This document shows, piece by piece, positions 21,569-33,165 of a stretch of 64,000 nucleotides of DNA (positions within the stretch are counted from its first letter, which is position 1; each line of letters begins with the position of its first letter). Source of the stretch: Auriscalpium vulgare (lineage: Eukaryota > Basidiomycota > Agaricomycetes > Russulales > Auriscalpiaceae). A program made the position numbers and the translations under genes. The notes under the pieces are model-generated. The model was not told the DNA's origin, did not search any database, and was given only the letters and a program-made list of their open reading frames with translations. The stretch is taken from the NCBI GenBank assembly GCA_019915015.1, contig JAHBBC010000004.1, forward strand, positions 62,001 through 126,000, given 5' to 3'.

Positions 21569-22355
21569 GTTCTTATCGTGAGGGAAAAGGCGTGGAGTAC
21601 ATGGGCTAGTCTGGCGTAGCGCTAGCTAGCAGAGGGGGAAATATACTCGCCCTTGAAGTTCTGAGCAAAGACCGACATAAATGAACGGCTCGAAGACGTA
21701 ACTCTTACCATCTGTACTCTGCGGATCAATATTCAATCACCATGCTGTGCGTAATTGCATGCATGATAGAAGCTTTCCGAGATCGAGTTTGGAAATAGAA
21801 TAGGAAGGGTCGACACCGCACAAACGAAACGCCGGCAAACTCGGGGAGTACGGTGTTTCAGGTATGAGTGAGTACGGCGCTGGACCGAGTCGTTCGTGAC
21901 TTCACTGGCGGCTTCCAATTCGGCTCTTCCTGGTCATCGCGCCTCGTCTGAGCGATGTATGCCTGTTTTGATCGTGCTGCTGAAGATCAACATGAAAGAG
22001 AATGGGCGAGCCGACTCCAACTAGCCGTGACTCTAACAAGAGATTTTCTGTTACATTGAACGTCAGGCATGTCACATCAGTGGTGGTGTCGCCGCTCAGC
22101 CGCGGAACACCGAGCGTCGGCAGCCAGGCGATACATACAGCAGGGGCAGTTTCCAGTCAACCCACAGATTCTGATGCTCGAAATTTCCAGTGATTGCATA
22201 GCACCGATCACCTTCTGACGATGGCGTCGGACGGATCTCCCACAGGACCCGCGGACCGAAGACATTACGATGTTGCCACTTCTGTGCGGCTGGTCGCATT
22301 ATGTGGCTCCATATGGATTGAATACACAAACCCAGCGGATCAATCCTTCCTTCCA
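21569..22355. other. No gene seen
   Basis: Intergenic stretch between the 5' end of the multi-TM gene and the 3' end of the carnitine acyltransferase gene. No exon or repeat is supported. Confidence 0.35.
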
Positions 22356-25303
22356 TCAGTATTCCGCCATCGGAATAACCTTGCCTGAAGATCATTCGTC
22401 AATCATATTCACTATATTGACAGAAAGTGCACGTACCGACGTTATAGTGGGTCGTGCGCTTCCGCGCGCGGCCAAGCAGCTCCACATCAAAGCTGTCGAA
22501 GAACGAGTACCCAGCTGTCCACAATGAACATGAGCCTTTGAACCACAAGTAATGCAAGTAATGCAACAGATACGCACGCATCGTATCCTGCTCCTCGTCC
22601 TCGTCGTCGCTGGTAAGCCCGTTGATCGGGCGCCCCGTCCGCGGGTCGCGCAGCGTCCCCGCATGGTCCACAAACGGCGCAGGGCGCTCGTTTGCCGCGC
22701 GCACCAGCCCGATCAATATGCGTTGCACATCGGACAGATACCCCTGCAGTGTGTGCAGGAACCTCCTCGTCTGCAGGTGCTTCGACGACGCGCACACGGA
22801 GATGCCGTCGTCCTTGATGATGTACCCGATGCCGAAGCCATCTGCGGCGACGGGCCCGAAGCCAAAGAGCCGCAGCGCGGGGTTCCCGCAGTTGCTTGTG
22901 GACAGGATCGAAGTGCCCAGCGCGCTCCAGCCGGGGTCCGTGAAGATCGCGGGGAGCGGGCTCTTGCCGGCAGGTGGAGGGGATGGCGGGCGTTGGTCGG
23001 GCGACGGGTCAAGCGTTCCCTCAATGGCCTCGCGCTGGAGGAGGCAATACAGCGCATATAGGTGTCTGCGGACGAGTGAGAACGATGACCGAAGATATGA
23101 CAACGCGGGCGGGCTTACCGGTCCTGGCCGAGGCCCTGGCTACACTCCTTTGTCAGGCGAACATGCCGCTCGCAGGATTTGCGCAGGGCATCCATTTTCG
23201 CCGATGGAGATGCCTCCGAGAAGAACGTCTGAACGCATCGTTTAGCGCCAGCTAATCGCTTTGACGACTACTCAAAAAGAGATCGTACCTTCACGAAATC
23301 CACGCTCTCCGGCTGCACGGTCCGGATCGCTTCCGTCCGTCCGTGCAAGAACGACTTGGTCATCGCCGGCTCGTACGTGCACTCGATGCGGCCTATCCAC
23401 AGATAAAGCAGTTAGCTAGCCATCGCGCGGGGTCGGGAAGAGATACAACGCACCATACAACCCGAAATACGCCGCCTGGAACGCCATCTGCACAAACGCG
23501 TCCGGACTGAACCCGTGCCCAGTGATGAAGTTCTTGCCAAAGCCTTTGAATTCGAGGGCCTGGCAGTCATTTTGGCAGATCAGGTCACTTAAGCGCGTCT
23601 CCGCGAAGCGGATACCCGCGCGCAGGTCCGGGGAGAGCGCCCACTCAAGCTTCTTCGGCGCAGTGTCGATGCGCGGCGCAGCGGGTGTGCCCTTCGGGGT
23701 GCGGTACGACTTGGCGTGCAGGGAGAGTGGTGCATTGAAAAGCGTCGGCGCGGAGGGGTTGATGGAGCGTGCTAAGAGCATGAGGCCCTCGGTGAAGATG
23801 TCTGCGGCGAACCTGCGATACACCGTAAGCATGAGTAGCGTGCACTGTAGAAAGGGAGACGCGCCTGAGCACGGTGTGTCCGTCGACACCCGTGTGCTCG
23901 AAATTTATGCCCGCCGCACCATCTGCCGTTACAATGATCTGGAGCTATCCTGACATCTCAACAATAGACTTCCTTCGAAGCAGTGCTGCACGCACCTTAT
24001 CATACCACCGATTTGTGCACGTTCCAATCTGAACACCGCTATCTAGCAGATATGTTCCGCAGAGGAAGTTGTCGCACAGCTCCGCAAGACCCTGCGGAGC
24101 CGCGTCGTCGAGACACACGATGAACAGTGCGCTGTCAACGACGCGCAAACACGCCGCGTTCTTCTTGTCGTCGGACAGCTGCTGGCGCATCGTCGACCAA
24201 ATCTTGCGATTCTCGGTGGAGAGCACGCCGACGGAGTTGCGCGCGACCTCGATCGTGGGGAGCTCGTCGGCGTTGTGAAGGATGGCCTGCAGGTTGCGGT
24301 GCACTTCGCGCTCGGTGAGGAGGGGTCTATTATCTTCGTCGAGTACATCAAACCAATCTGCCGCAAATGATGTCAGCGCGCCGACGTAGGCGTAGGATGA
24401 TATACTTACAGAATTGGCTGCGCCGCAGGATAACAACGTGGCGCGATTCGGTTGACACTTCCATGCTGCAGCCACGCTGGAGGATAATCAGAGTCGCACA
24501 ATGCCGTGACTAGAAGACCACGTACGTGGGTGGGTATACGCGCTGTACCGAATAGCCGGGTGTACTGGTCCATATCTAGAGGGATATTGCGCACGGAGTC
24601 GGGTTGGAGCAGCCCCGCACGGAGGTCGTGGATGAAGCCGAGGGAGGAAACGATGAGCGAGGCAGCACGGGGAAGCTGGCCGCCGCGATCTGGGGTCGGG
24701 TCATTCCTACATGGTGAATTGAGCACGTTAGATGCGGGACTGGAGAAGGGCGGTCGGCCGGAGCTTCATAATCCTGGACAGCCAGATGCGCCGCGGCATC
24801 GATACATGGATGGTAGAAGTGAATCTTCGCGCCGCGAAGGCAAGGGGACAGAACAGAAGCAGAAACTCACTCGAGGACGAAGAACGGGTTCAAGGCCAGC
24901 ACGACCGGGTCCGAATGTTGCAGATATGATTCGTACCTACAAGGACCAATCATCATCACATCACCACGCCAATCTGACGCCAGCAAAGAACGCACCAGAA
25001 CTCCTCAATGTAGCTATCCCGACGACGCATGTCAGTGAGCCGCAGCAAGCACATGGTGCAGCCCCACACGCACCTGTCCTTCTTCTCCGCCCACTTCTCG
25101 AGGCGCGCCTGGATGCGCGGGCCTTCGCCATTCAGAAACGCGGCGACGGCAGCCTTCGTCGTCTCATGCTCCTTCTCCTCCTGCAGGCCCTCGAGCGCGG
25201 TGAGGTAGCGCCGCAGCGTGTCTTCCAACGGTGGGATCGGGAGCTTCGGGAGCTGGGCCTGCCCCACCCACATGCGCTGGGGCTTGTTCCCGGTCGTCGA
25301 CAT
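22356..25303 (-). CDS. Carnitine O-acyltransferase
   Basis: A complete multi-exon gene read from ATG at 25303 (MSTTGNKPQRMWVGQAQLPK). Family blocks in order: PPLEDTLRRYLTALEGLQEE, SYIEEFW, YESYLQHSDPVVLALNPFF, RAASLIVSSLGFIHDLRAG, DSVRNIPLDMDQYTRLFGTA, CSMEVSTESRHVVILRR, IGTCTNRWYDK, the catalytic His in INFEHTGVDGHT, ALEFKGFGKNFITGHG with FSPDAFVQMAFQAAYF, CRIECTYEP, RHVRLTKECSQGLGQDR, STSNCGNPALRLFGFGP, DGFGIGYIIKDDGISVCAS and a C-terminal GYSFFDSFDVELLG ... VGKVIPMAEY. It moves acyl groups between CoA and carnitine, supporting fatty-acid or acetate transport between peroxisome, mitochondrion and cytosol. There is no clear presequence, and the C-terminus AEY is not a standard PTS1. All signature residues are present, and introns are mostly about 50-60 bp with one near 167 bp at about 24711-24877. 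Confidence 0.93.
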
Positions 25304-26799
25304 TTATGCGGGATAGCGAGAGGGAAATAAGTGCGAGGAGAGATTGCGCCGGTGCAGGCTATAACTCGAGCGGGTCAGGGGGAAATGACGAATGCGGGGT
25401 AAACACGTAACACGCGGTCCCGGGCCCGCTTTCCCCGCACGGCACGCGCCTCCGCCTGCCGTCTTCACGTTCGAGGCCCAGAATCTGGCCTCCATGCGCC
25501 TGTGCGAGGCGCCATCGAGACCGCTATACCAGCTCACATGCAGCGTCGATATAGCCCTGTGGATTGGGAGGTGATCCTGTCCCGTTGATGGTGGCGGCGG
25601 GGCGAGAGCGATATGCGGGTCATGCGGGGCAGAGAGGTCGAGCCTAGAGCAGTTCATCTTTTTAACCTAATCCACGCTGGTACACAACTGCGAGAAAGAC
25701 GATAAGGGCGTGCTCTACAATAGAAGGGTGGAATAGTGTCAAATGGAGACTCACCTCAACCACGCGCGTTGGCCACGCTCGGAGCCCCGCCTGTCCCGCA
25801 CGTCCATCCGCCTACTGTCCCTTGACCTGGCCTGCTCGCCATCCTCGGCATAGCAACCCCCGTCCTGCTCTCGCGCACTATCGTGGCTTCCCCGCTCCTC
25901 GCCAGCTCGAACGACGCACGGCCCGACGCACCACGCGACGATGAGCCGACCCTCTCTGACTCCCTGCTTCCTTTACCTCCGCACGCGTGCGGCTCAACGT
26001 GGTGCCTTCCCTCCAGCCCAATGCGTGACGGGCACCGGCGGAATGTACAGCCCGCGGCGCACGCTCGCACGCCATCTCGTGCTAAGCGCGGATTTGCACG
26101 ACGGGGATGCCGGGCGGCTCTGCGGTACGGGATTTAGCTTCACTCTGAATACACGGAGCGCAACAAAGGCATGGGAAGGGCTTGGGAGAGTTGAGTACCT
26201 GCGGGTAAGCGGGGATATTTGTTTAGAGACACCGCTGATGCAAACCGAACTGGTCGAAACCCGCCACGAGGACGTCCCTGCTGACCGCCTCCTCGTCGCT
26301 CCAGCCTACAGCGTCCGCACGAGGGGGTTGGGCGACCGCGATGCCGCAGAGTCGTCGGCGAGCTGTCATGGCAGCGCGGGTACTGTGAATCGGGCATCGT
26401 CCGAATCGGCCCATGCAGAAGTGGTGCGCTAGTCGGGTGGCAGGTGGCGGATCGTGAATGAGACCAATGAACACATGGTGGTAGCGGCTTGAGAGCACAC
26501 AGCCAGTTTTCAGCCCAGGACGCGTGCATGCGCTGCAAACTGACCTGAACAAACTTCGGATGCCCAGTTTGCAATTGACAGTGGAAAAAGTACTGGCCGC
26601 GTGTTTCAATGGAGGTCGTCGATGGGAGAGATGTGACAGAGCGTCCGCCGTGCGTGGACTCGTGTCGAAGAGAGAGAGCCGGGAGAATGTCGTGTTGACC
26701 TGTGACGTAAGCTAGGCCCACGCCTCGCGCGCGCTCTCAGTACTGAGTCTGGTAGTGACCGCCTTTCTCCCTTCCACCCTCTTGCCAAGTTCCCCTAGA
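25304..26799. other. No intact gene; part of duplicated P450-region sequence
   Basis: The first part must hold the carnitine acyltransferase promoter; I see no clear TATA. The stretch from about 26230 to 26560 reappears inverted at about 41150-41400 (shared words: tgcgctgcaaactgacctga, gacgaggagg). It is also related to 31.03 kb, so it belongs to the repeated P450 block. No exon can be defended. Confidence 0.4.
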
Positions 26800-28470
26800 C
26801 ATTATTTTACAGAGTGTTGAGCTTGCGCGGGTTGCCGATGACGTGGTATGCAGCACGTCGTCTATCCGATATCCGGAGCTGCGCGATAGCAAAGGGCCGA
26901 TCGGGGTGCAGTGAGTCGCTCTTTCCCCATTTTGCTACGCAATCTCATCTGTTAGCTGTTCTGTCTGCAGTATCGACGGCATTCAAGCGATCCTCGATGC
27001 CGGTGGCGTGCCCGAAGGGCGCAGTATGTATCACTATGCCCATTTACCACCAGTCCACTCAGTTCCACTTCAGCTACGAAGCCCGGCGGACCCAATAACG
27101 CACCACAAAAATTGCTCGTTCTGATGGGCAAGGCGCATGCGTCCCGCCTTCGCCTTCGGAACCACAGCATGCGCCCCGAGCGCAGCGCCAGCACGAGCGC
27201 TTCTTTCTGTAGCGCGCTACCCAGCTGTTCAGGAAGCTCGAAGGACAGAAGGACGGTAGACCTGTCGGCGTGGATAAGCTATATTGCGTGGGTCCCAGTT
27301 CGCGGGGTTTGTATGCGCAGGTTGGCTGATGGGGCTCGTAGGTTTGACTTCATGGGCGATATGGCGTACATTCCTCTCCTGCGTGCGTTCCTTTCCCCCT
27401 GATGCTCATGAACTACCGCGACATATTCCGCAACATCATCCAGAACGCCTTACGGTGTGCCGAATTTTTTTCCCAGTAGATCTCTCCGTGCTGATAGAAT
27501 CCTTGCCCGCTTTCAGCACGATGACAGTCATATCACACGTCCCCATGTTCTCTCACAATCTCCTCGCGATGCGTGCATTCGGCATCTTGAAGAGCGGGTC
27601 GCAAAGCAAGAATCTGTCGTACCACCTGGTCGGTCTGGTCTCCCCATCCTGCTTCTCCGATGGTTGTCTCATTTGCTGCCAGACCGACAAAACGAAACTT
27701 AAATCGACCACGCCGCCCATGTCGGACGTTGTCGTGCCTCCAATCATCGCAGGCGCCGACAATGTCGCCACCGCCACTTTCAGAGTGCTGTAGTACGTCC
27801 TCTCGACCGACGCCGGGAAGAACATCGTTGCTTTGCAGCAGGAGATGGACGGGCAATGACACGGACTTGTTTGGTGCCGCGCGGGAGGCTGACGCGCTGC
27901 GTGCGTGTAAGTCCTCCACAACGTCGCGCACATTTGTCCTGACGATGTCCCCGCAGAAACGAAGCCCTGCGGGACCCGGGTGCATCCCCCCGTGCCCGTG
28001 ATGGGCACGCGCCGCATCGTCGATGGCGAGCCAGGCCGTCAACAGTAAGTAACTCCCACTTCCAACCATGCGAATCCTACTCAAACATCTCCAGGCTGAC
28101 CGTCGCGGGAACGGACATCTACGTCCCGCGCTATGGCTTCCACCGGGATTTTGCCTCCTTCTCGTGCACGAACGTCGAGCGCTGGCTCCTATCCACGCTC
28201 ACCGCGCTCGGTCAGCCGGTGCCCTCCCCCGCCTCCATCGTCCAAAACCCTGACGCGTTTCATCCAATTCTCCCGGGCCTTGCGAACTGTGCGGGCCGCG
28301 CGCTCGCGGGGCAGGAAGTGCGCGTGGTGCTCGCGCCGCTCGTGCACCGGCTGGCCGCCACGCGGACCGGTGGGAGGCGGAGTTGCGCGAGTGATGAGCA
28401 GGGGCGATCAAGAGGACGCGCGGCCGCGCTATCTGATAAGATGGATGGGGCCTGCGTTGTAGGAAGATAG
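26800..28470 (+). pseudogene. Cytochrome P450 pseudogene A (most complete remnant)
   Basis: P450 landmarks appear in order but in different frames: IRYPELRDSKGPIGV, SIDGIQAILDAGGVPEGRSM, VDLSAWISYIA joined over a plausible intron to FDFMGDMA, MNYRDIFRNIIQNALR, TVISHVPMFSHNLLAMRAFG, an I-helix like VPPIIAGADNVATATF, then YVPRYGFHRDFASFS, VERWLLSTLTAL, PDAFHPILPGLANCAGRALA with GQEVRVVLAPL, and the tail DRWEAELRE. The heme-ligand Cys is present in GLANCAGRALAGQE. I found no single splice model keeping one frame, and the tail runs into a stop soon after ELRE. It is probably dead, but transcript data could rescue it. Confidence 0.65.
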
Positions 28471-31400
28471 TGCGAATGGCCCGTTGCGTGATCTATGCTT
28501 TACTATAGTAGATGTACCTATTGCGTCTGGTCGCTATGTTATGTATTGAAGCAAAATGGATCGCCACGAATGAATACACTTATTAAGGGTTAAGAGGCAG
28601 GAGGCCCGTCTCAAAATCGAGATGCTCATCCACGCTCGTGTTCCAAGCCTGTGCCCGCCCTTGCGGCGCCCCTTCGCCATCCAATTCCACTCGCACCGTC
28701 TCAATGGAATGCTATGCCGCGTGCAGGCTTCTTCGACTGTAATTACGTGAATTTCTGCCACGCTCATCGAACCGACAGCGTTTGTTCTGACGGGTGGATG
28801 GGACTTGAGTGTGCGACAGATTTAGTGCTGAGTGGCGACACGGAAGTAGGGGATGAATATAAGACGCACTCAGCATCTGTGTCCGGCTGGTTGTTGGCCA
28901 GTACGCGATACATTCTGATTGCGATTATTGATACGGTCCCGACTGGAAGGAAACAAATGAGTGGACCAAGGATATACCGTAAGCTGCTCAGTACTCACGC
29001 GTGACAATCTCGCGCGTCTAGAATGAATTCGCTCAGCCTAAGGTGCGTGCTTCAAAGGAGAAATGAAACTCAATGAAACTCACCACGTCCCATGGTTCTG
29101 TCGGAGCGTGGCAGTCAGTTTCTGGCCGCCTCCAGGATCATACGTACGCACCTTCAAAATTCAGAAGGACGAGCACCTATGAATTCGAGACGCCATCATC
29201 CCAGAGCACGAGCGGCGTATGCTAGAACGACGCACCAGTGTCGGGACCTCAACTGTGCCGTCTATTCCAAGGCAATCAATCACCTGGAATGAACCTATGA
29301 GTATGAAATTCCATAGCAGCGTGCAACCGACGCGCGCACCTGGTCCCAGAGCCCGCAGAAGCCCCGCGGCCTCGCGAGCATATCATGCTGCGTCAAGACA
29401 CCCGCCAGCATAATCGCGAGAAGCCCCAAATTGGAGACGACGAGGCCGACGTTGCTGAATATGGACCGTTCGGATTTGACACATTCGCCTGTTTGCTGCA
29501 CATATAGTACCGAGCGCATCTAGCACAATAGAATTATCGGCGACTGCATCGATGAAGGCAAGGAAATACATACAGTCACTGTGTCTGGGAAACTGTCTCG
29601 TTAGGAACGATAGTGCGATGAGCAATGAGCAGCGTACCCTGAATACTGAGCGCAACGCTTATAGCCCATAAAACAGTCGATACCGCCATGACGGTTAATT
29701 GCCGCCGCCATACAGAGAAGCTGCTAGATGCATGAGTCGCGACAAAACTCCAACGGGCCTCATAACGAAGCGAGCTCACATTCCGATCAATATAAGGGAA
29801 GATGCCAGGCTGAAACTGATATAGCCAAAAAACTAAAAACGCATGCACGGTCGTTATACGGGGATCGCGGGAGAGCGAATGATATCGACGCACGTAAATT
29901 GAAGTGTCCCATTGCTGCAGAATTTTCAGATCACATGCTAATGCACAAAGAGAGGACGAACCGTGCAACTTTTGAGACCTACGACGGCCTCGGTGACGAC
30001 CAAGATGGTCAAAGCGACGGCCATGAAAGCCCGACATCCTATTGAGATCCAAATCGTGGGCAGGTAGTGCCGCCGTCCGCGCAAGGCGTCTATCTCGAAG
30101 TCGCAAGTCGTGACAATCTCCCACCTTCAGAGGCTGCGAAATCAGCATCACATATTGCGCAGGGCAGGAGCCTTACAGGATGAGGCCCAAAACGACATGG
30201 GAAAACCGGCGTGCGAAGGCCCCTGGATAGAACAGACATGAGCGAGAAGAGCATCGGCACGCATACATGCCTTGCGTACGGTCCGTTGCTGGAATAGCGC
30301 TGGAGTCACTTCTATTCTTCATGATCTCACGGTGTGGGACTAGACGTGGCGTCGATACGGCAGCTGAGTATGACAGGAAAAATACCTACCTTTGGTGTTC
30401 TGAGCAACTGGTAGACGTCGACGTGATTAAAAGGCTGCATGGCGGCCGTCATGGATCATTGAATATGATTAACCTATCCTCCGCCGACTCGGGTTGCTCG
30501 GGGGGCTGGGGACATCATAGAATAGACGCGAGCATGCGTGGCACGCGACGCGCGTGATACGCTGTGAAGCTTGAACTGTCAAGGCCAAATGTGTCAAGTC
30601 GAGTAGCCGAATCTCGTCAATGGGAAGTACGCACCTCCCACTTCCACCCATATGTGCGACTCCTACTCACGCATCTCCAGGCAGATCGTCGCGGGGACAG
30701 ATGAATACGTCCCGCGTTATGCCTTCCACCGGGATCTTGCCTACTTCAGCTAGCCCACCAACAACGCCTTCTCGCCCGCGGGCGAGACTCTGTTCCGGAT
30801 GTCATATCGGCTAGCACGACGACGATCATACGAGGCGAGCTAAAATCTGGTAAGCTGGAAAAATAGAATAGGGCTACTGCCCGAGCGCTGGCTCCCGTCC
30901 ACGCTCGCCGCGCTCACCGTGCTCGCGATGTCCCTGCCGGCGCCGCCCTCCTCCGCCTCAGTTTCATCTCGGTTTCCTCGGGCCCCGTGGGCCGTGCCTT
31001 CGCGCAGAAGGAGATGCGCGTGGTGCTGGTGCGGGTGTATGCGCTGCAAACTGACCTGAACAAGCTTCCAGTGCCCGATTTGCGATAGTCAGCGGGACAA
31101 TCTTCAACCGCGTAGTGGCCGCGTGTTTTGGAGGTCATAGATGAACATTGAAACGTCGATGGGAGAGATAGAGTGTCCGCCGCTGGCCGCCGTCGTCGAC
31201 GTCGGACTCGTGGCGAGAAGAGAGAGCTGGGAGAGTGCCGGTGTTGACGTAAGCTCACGCCCCTTCTGCTTTCCCGGCCCGCTACGGGCCCGCGCTCTCC
31301 CTCTCGTGCACCGCTTTTCTTCCTTCCACCAGCTTTCCAGGTTCCCCAATCCACTCTTTGACAGGATTCTGACCTTGCGCGCGCTGCTGATGACGTGGAA

Positions 31401-31500
31401 TGCAGCACGTCGTCTGTCAGGAGCTGGGCGATAGCTATCGCGGTGGCGGATCGTGAGTCGCTCTTTCTCTATCAAATGATCCTCGGCGCCGGTAGCATGA
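28200..31500 (+). repeat. Left arm of a 3.3-kb inverted segmental duplication
   Basis: The order P450 tail, linker, multi-TM gene, P450 remnant in this arm is repeated in reverse orientation at 41.0-44.4 kb. Matching landmarks: the P450 tail at 28255-28460 with 44390-44110, the linker gcccgcccttgcggcg at 28650 with 43930, the multi-TM gene 28764-30322 with 43813-42252, and tgcgctgcaaactgacctga at 31038 with 41160. Edges are approximate. Confidence 0.8.
28764..30322 (-). CDS. Multi-TM membrane protein, WExxTT-RGR family, copy 2
   Basis: Start at 30322 (MKNRSDSSAIPATD), donor GTACGC, then FSHVVLGLIL; WEIVTTCDFEIDALRGRRH with YLPTIWISIGCRAFMAVALT; GYISFSLASSLILIG; FSVWRRQLTVMAVSTVLW; SNVGLVVSNLGLLAIMLAGV; and the tail SIIAIRMYRVLANNQPDTD to a TGA at 28764. 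Lengths and phases agree with copy 1. It lies in the left arm of the inverted duplication; its twin at 42.3 kb has a frameshift that this copy lacks. I did not verify every exon, so one break may have been missed. Confidence 0.6.
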
Positions 31501-31960
31501 CCAGTGCGTAGCACTATAACAAATTACCACTTAAGCGTACGAAGCCCGGCAGGCACCCGACGCACCACACAATCTGCTCGGTTCGATGAACCGCACAGCA
31601 CAGGCGTGCCTCCAATTATCGCATGCTCCGACAATGTCGCCACCGCCCCTTTCAGCGTCCTGTAGTACGTCCTCTCTCCCGACGGGCGGGAAGTACATGG
31701 CTGCGGACGTGGATGGCTTGCTCGGGCGCAATGATGCGGGGTTGGTGCCGCGCGGGAGGCTGACGCGCTGCGTGCCAATGCGTGTAAACCCTCCACACTG
31801 TCTCTCAGTGATGTCCTGACGTCGTCGGACGATGTCCCCGCAGATACTAAGCCCTGCTGCTGCACCCCCCGGGCCCGCGGATGGGCACGCGCCGCGTCGT
31901 CGATGGCGCGCCGAACGTCGACAACGGGCGGTCAACACCTCCCGCTTGTATCACTGAAAG
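30640..31960 (+). pseudogene. Cytochrome P450 pseudogene B (remnants)
   Basis: At 30655-30760 the frame reads DSYSRISRQIVAGTDEYVPR with YAFHRDLAYFS, the P450 segment before the PERW motif, parallel to 28.07-28.18 kb. Downstream, 31590-31900 repeats the I-helix region of copy A (caattatcgcatgctccgac; acgtcctctc-c-cgac) in scrambled frames. The intervening 31.03-31.45 kb matches 26.53-26.89 kb. No open model is possible. Confidence 0.6.
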
Positions 31961-33165
31961 TTCACTCCATTCTCCGGAGACTCAGAGACAGTCGTGAGCT
32001 CATTTTCACTGAAATGCCAGCGTCGACTGACCGGAGCTCCCGCCCAACAGTTATGCAGGTCTAGTGCAGCGCTACTCTCATCTAAAAACGCTGCGGCGGC
32101 CACACCGCTCGCCTTTAGCAGGCGGTGCGCCTGTTTTCTCGCCCCTACATCCATCTTTCTCTTCATGCCCATCATCCTTACTCTTGCACATGCGCTCCAG
32201 GGGCACCGTGCCTCTGCCCCCGACTTGCAGCCTTGCCGGTCCCCGGTGGGTCCGAGGGACCATGGTTGGCAAGGTCTGTCGACACTCGAGCAGGAGGGCA
32301 GCCCTGTTGCGCGAACGCATGTGCGCACTTAGTCCTCCTCGTTCGCGTGGTCTCGTGTCGTTATGTGGCGAGCCAGCGTACTGACTCTGTGGCTAGCAGC
32401 GGTCCTTCTTCTGCGCCTATAAGGTCGCGCCACCCTGGGTCAGTCTCGTGAGCGTAGGCGGGTTCGTCGATGCTTTCTCTGCCCCCTACATGTTCCCGGC
32501 CTGGACTGAGCTGCGTGACTGATGAATTTTTTGCAGCCGTGCAGTTGTCTGCGGCGTCTCCGAATGCTGCGCCGCCACTGTCCCCGACATTGGCTTCCTA
32601 CAATCGTCCACGCCTGGATTCTGAAAGGCTCGACACCCCCTAGTCGCGCAAAGGACGAAAGAGTGAAGGCCACTCGAGGAATTCGGTGAAAGCGACTGAC
32701 GAGACTACTGTGGCCCGATGGAGACTTGCAATGACGCGTTCGCCTGCCGACTTGGACGGGAGGGTCGTCGAGGTATCGCGTTGCGAATGACCAACACATT
32801 TGATCTCGCATCACCTCAATAATCTCGATAATCTCGCCACGACGAGTCACCAAGCGGACGACACGATCCAGATATACGTAACTGCACACGCGCGTAGCAG
32901 CCGCGCCCTCCTCCCCGCGAAACCGGACCAACCTTCTCTGTCTCATTGGCAGAGTAACATACAGTGGCGCGGGCGCGGGTTGTGATGGCCTAATCTTAAG
33001 GTCAGGGGACGGGAGCTCGATTTGGGGCTTCGCCAGCGCATCAGCTCGTTGGCAGTCGCTCGACTTGCCTCAGCTTGAATTTGTATAGGAAGACAAAACG
33101 TACACGGTACCGTACCAGCATCATCGTCTCTCGAGTCTCCACACTTATTGCTCTGCACAGAATCA
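31961..33165. other. No gene supported
   Basis: Open frames on both strands (for example minus 32946-32440) lack recognisable domains and splice support. The last 100 bases must contain the F-box gene promoter. Confidence 0.35.
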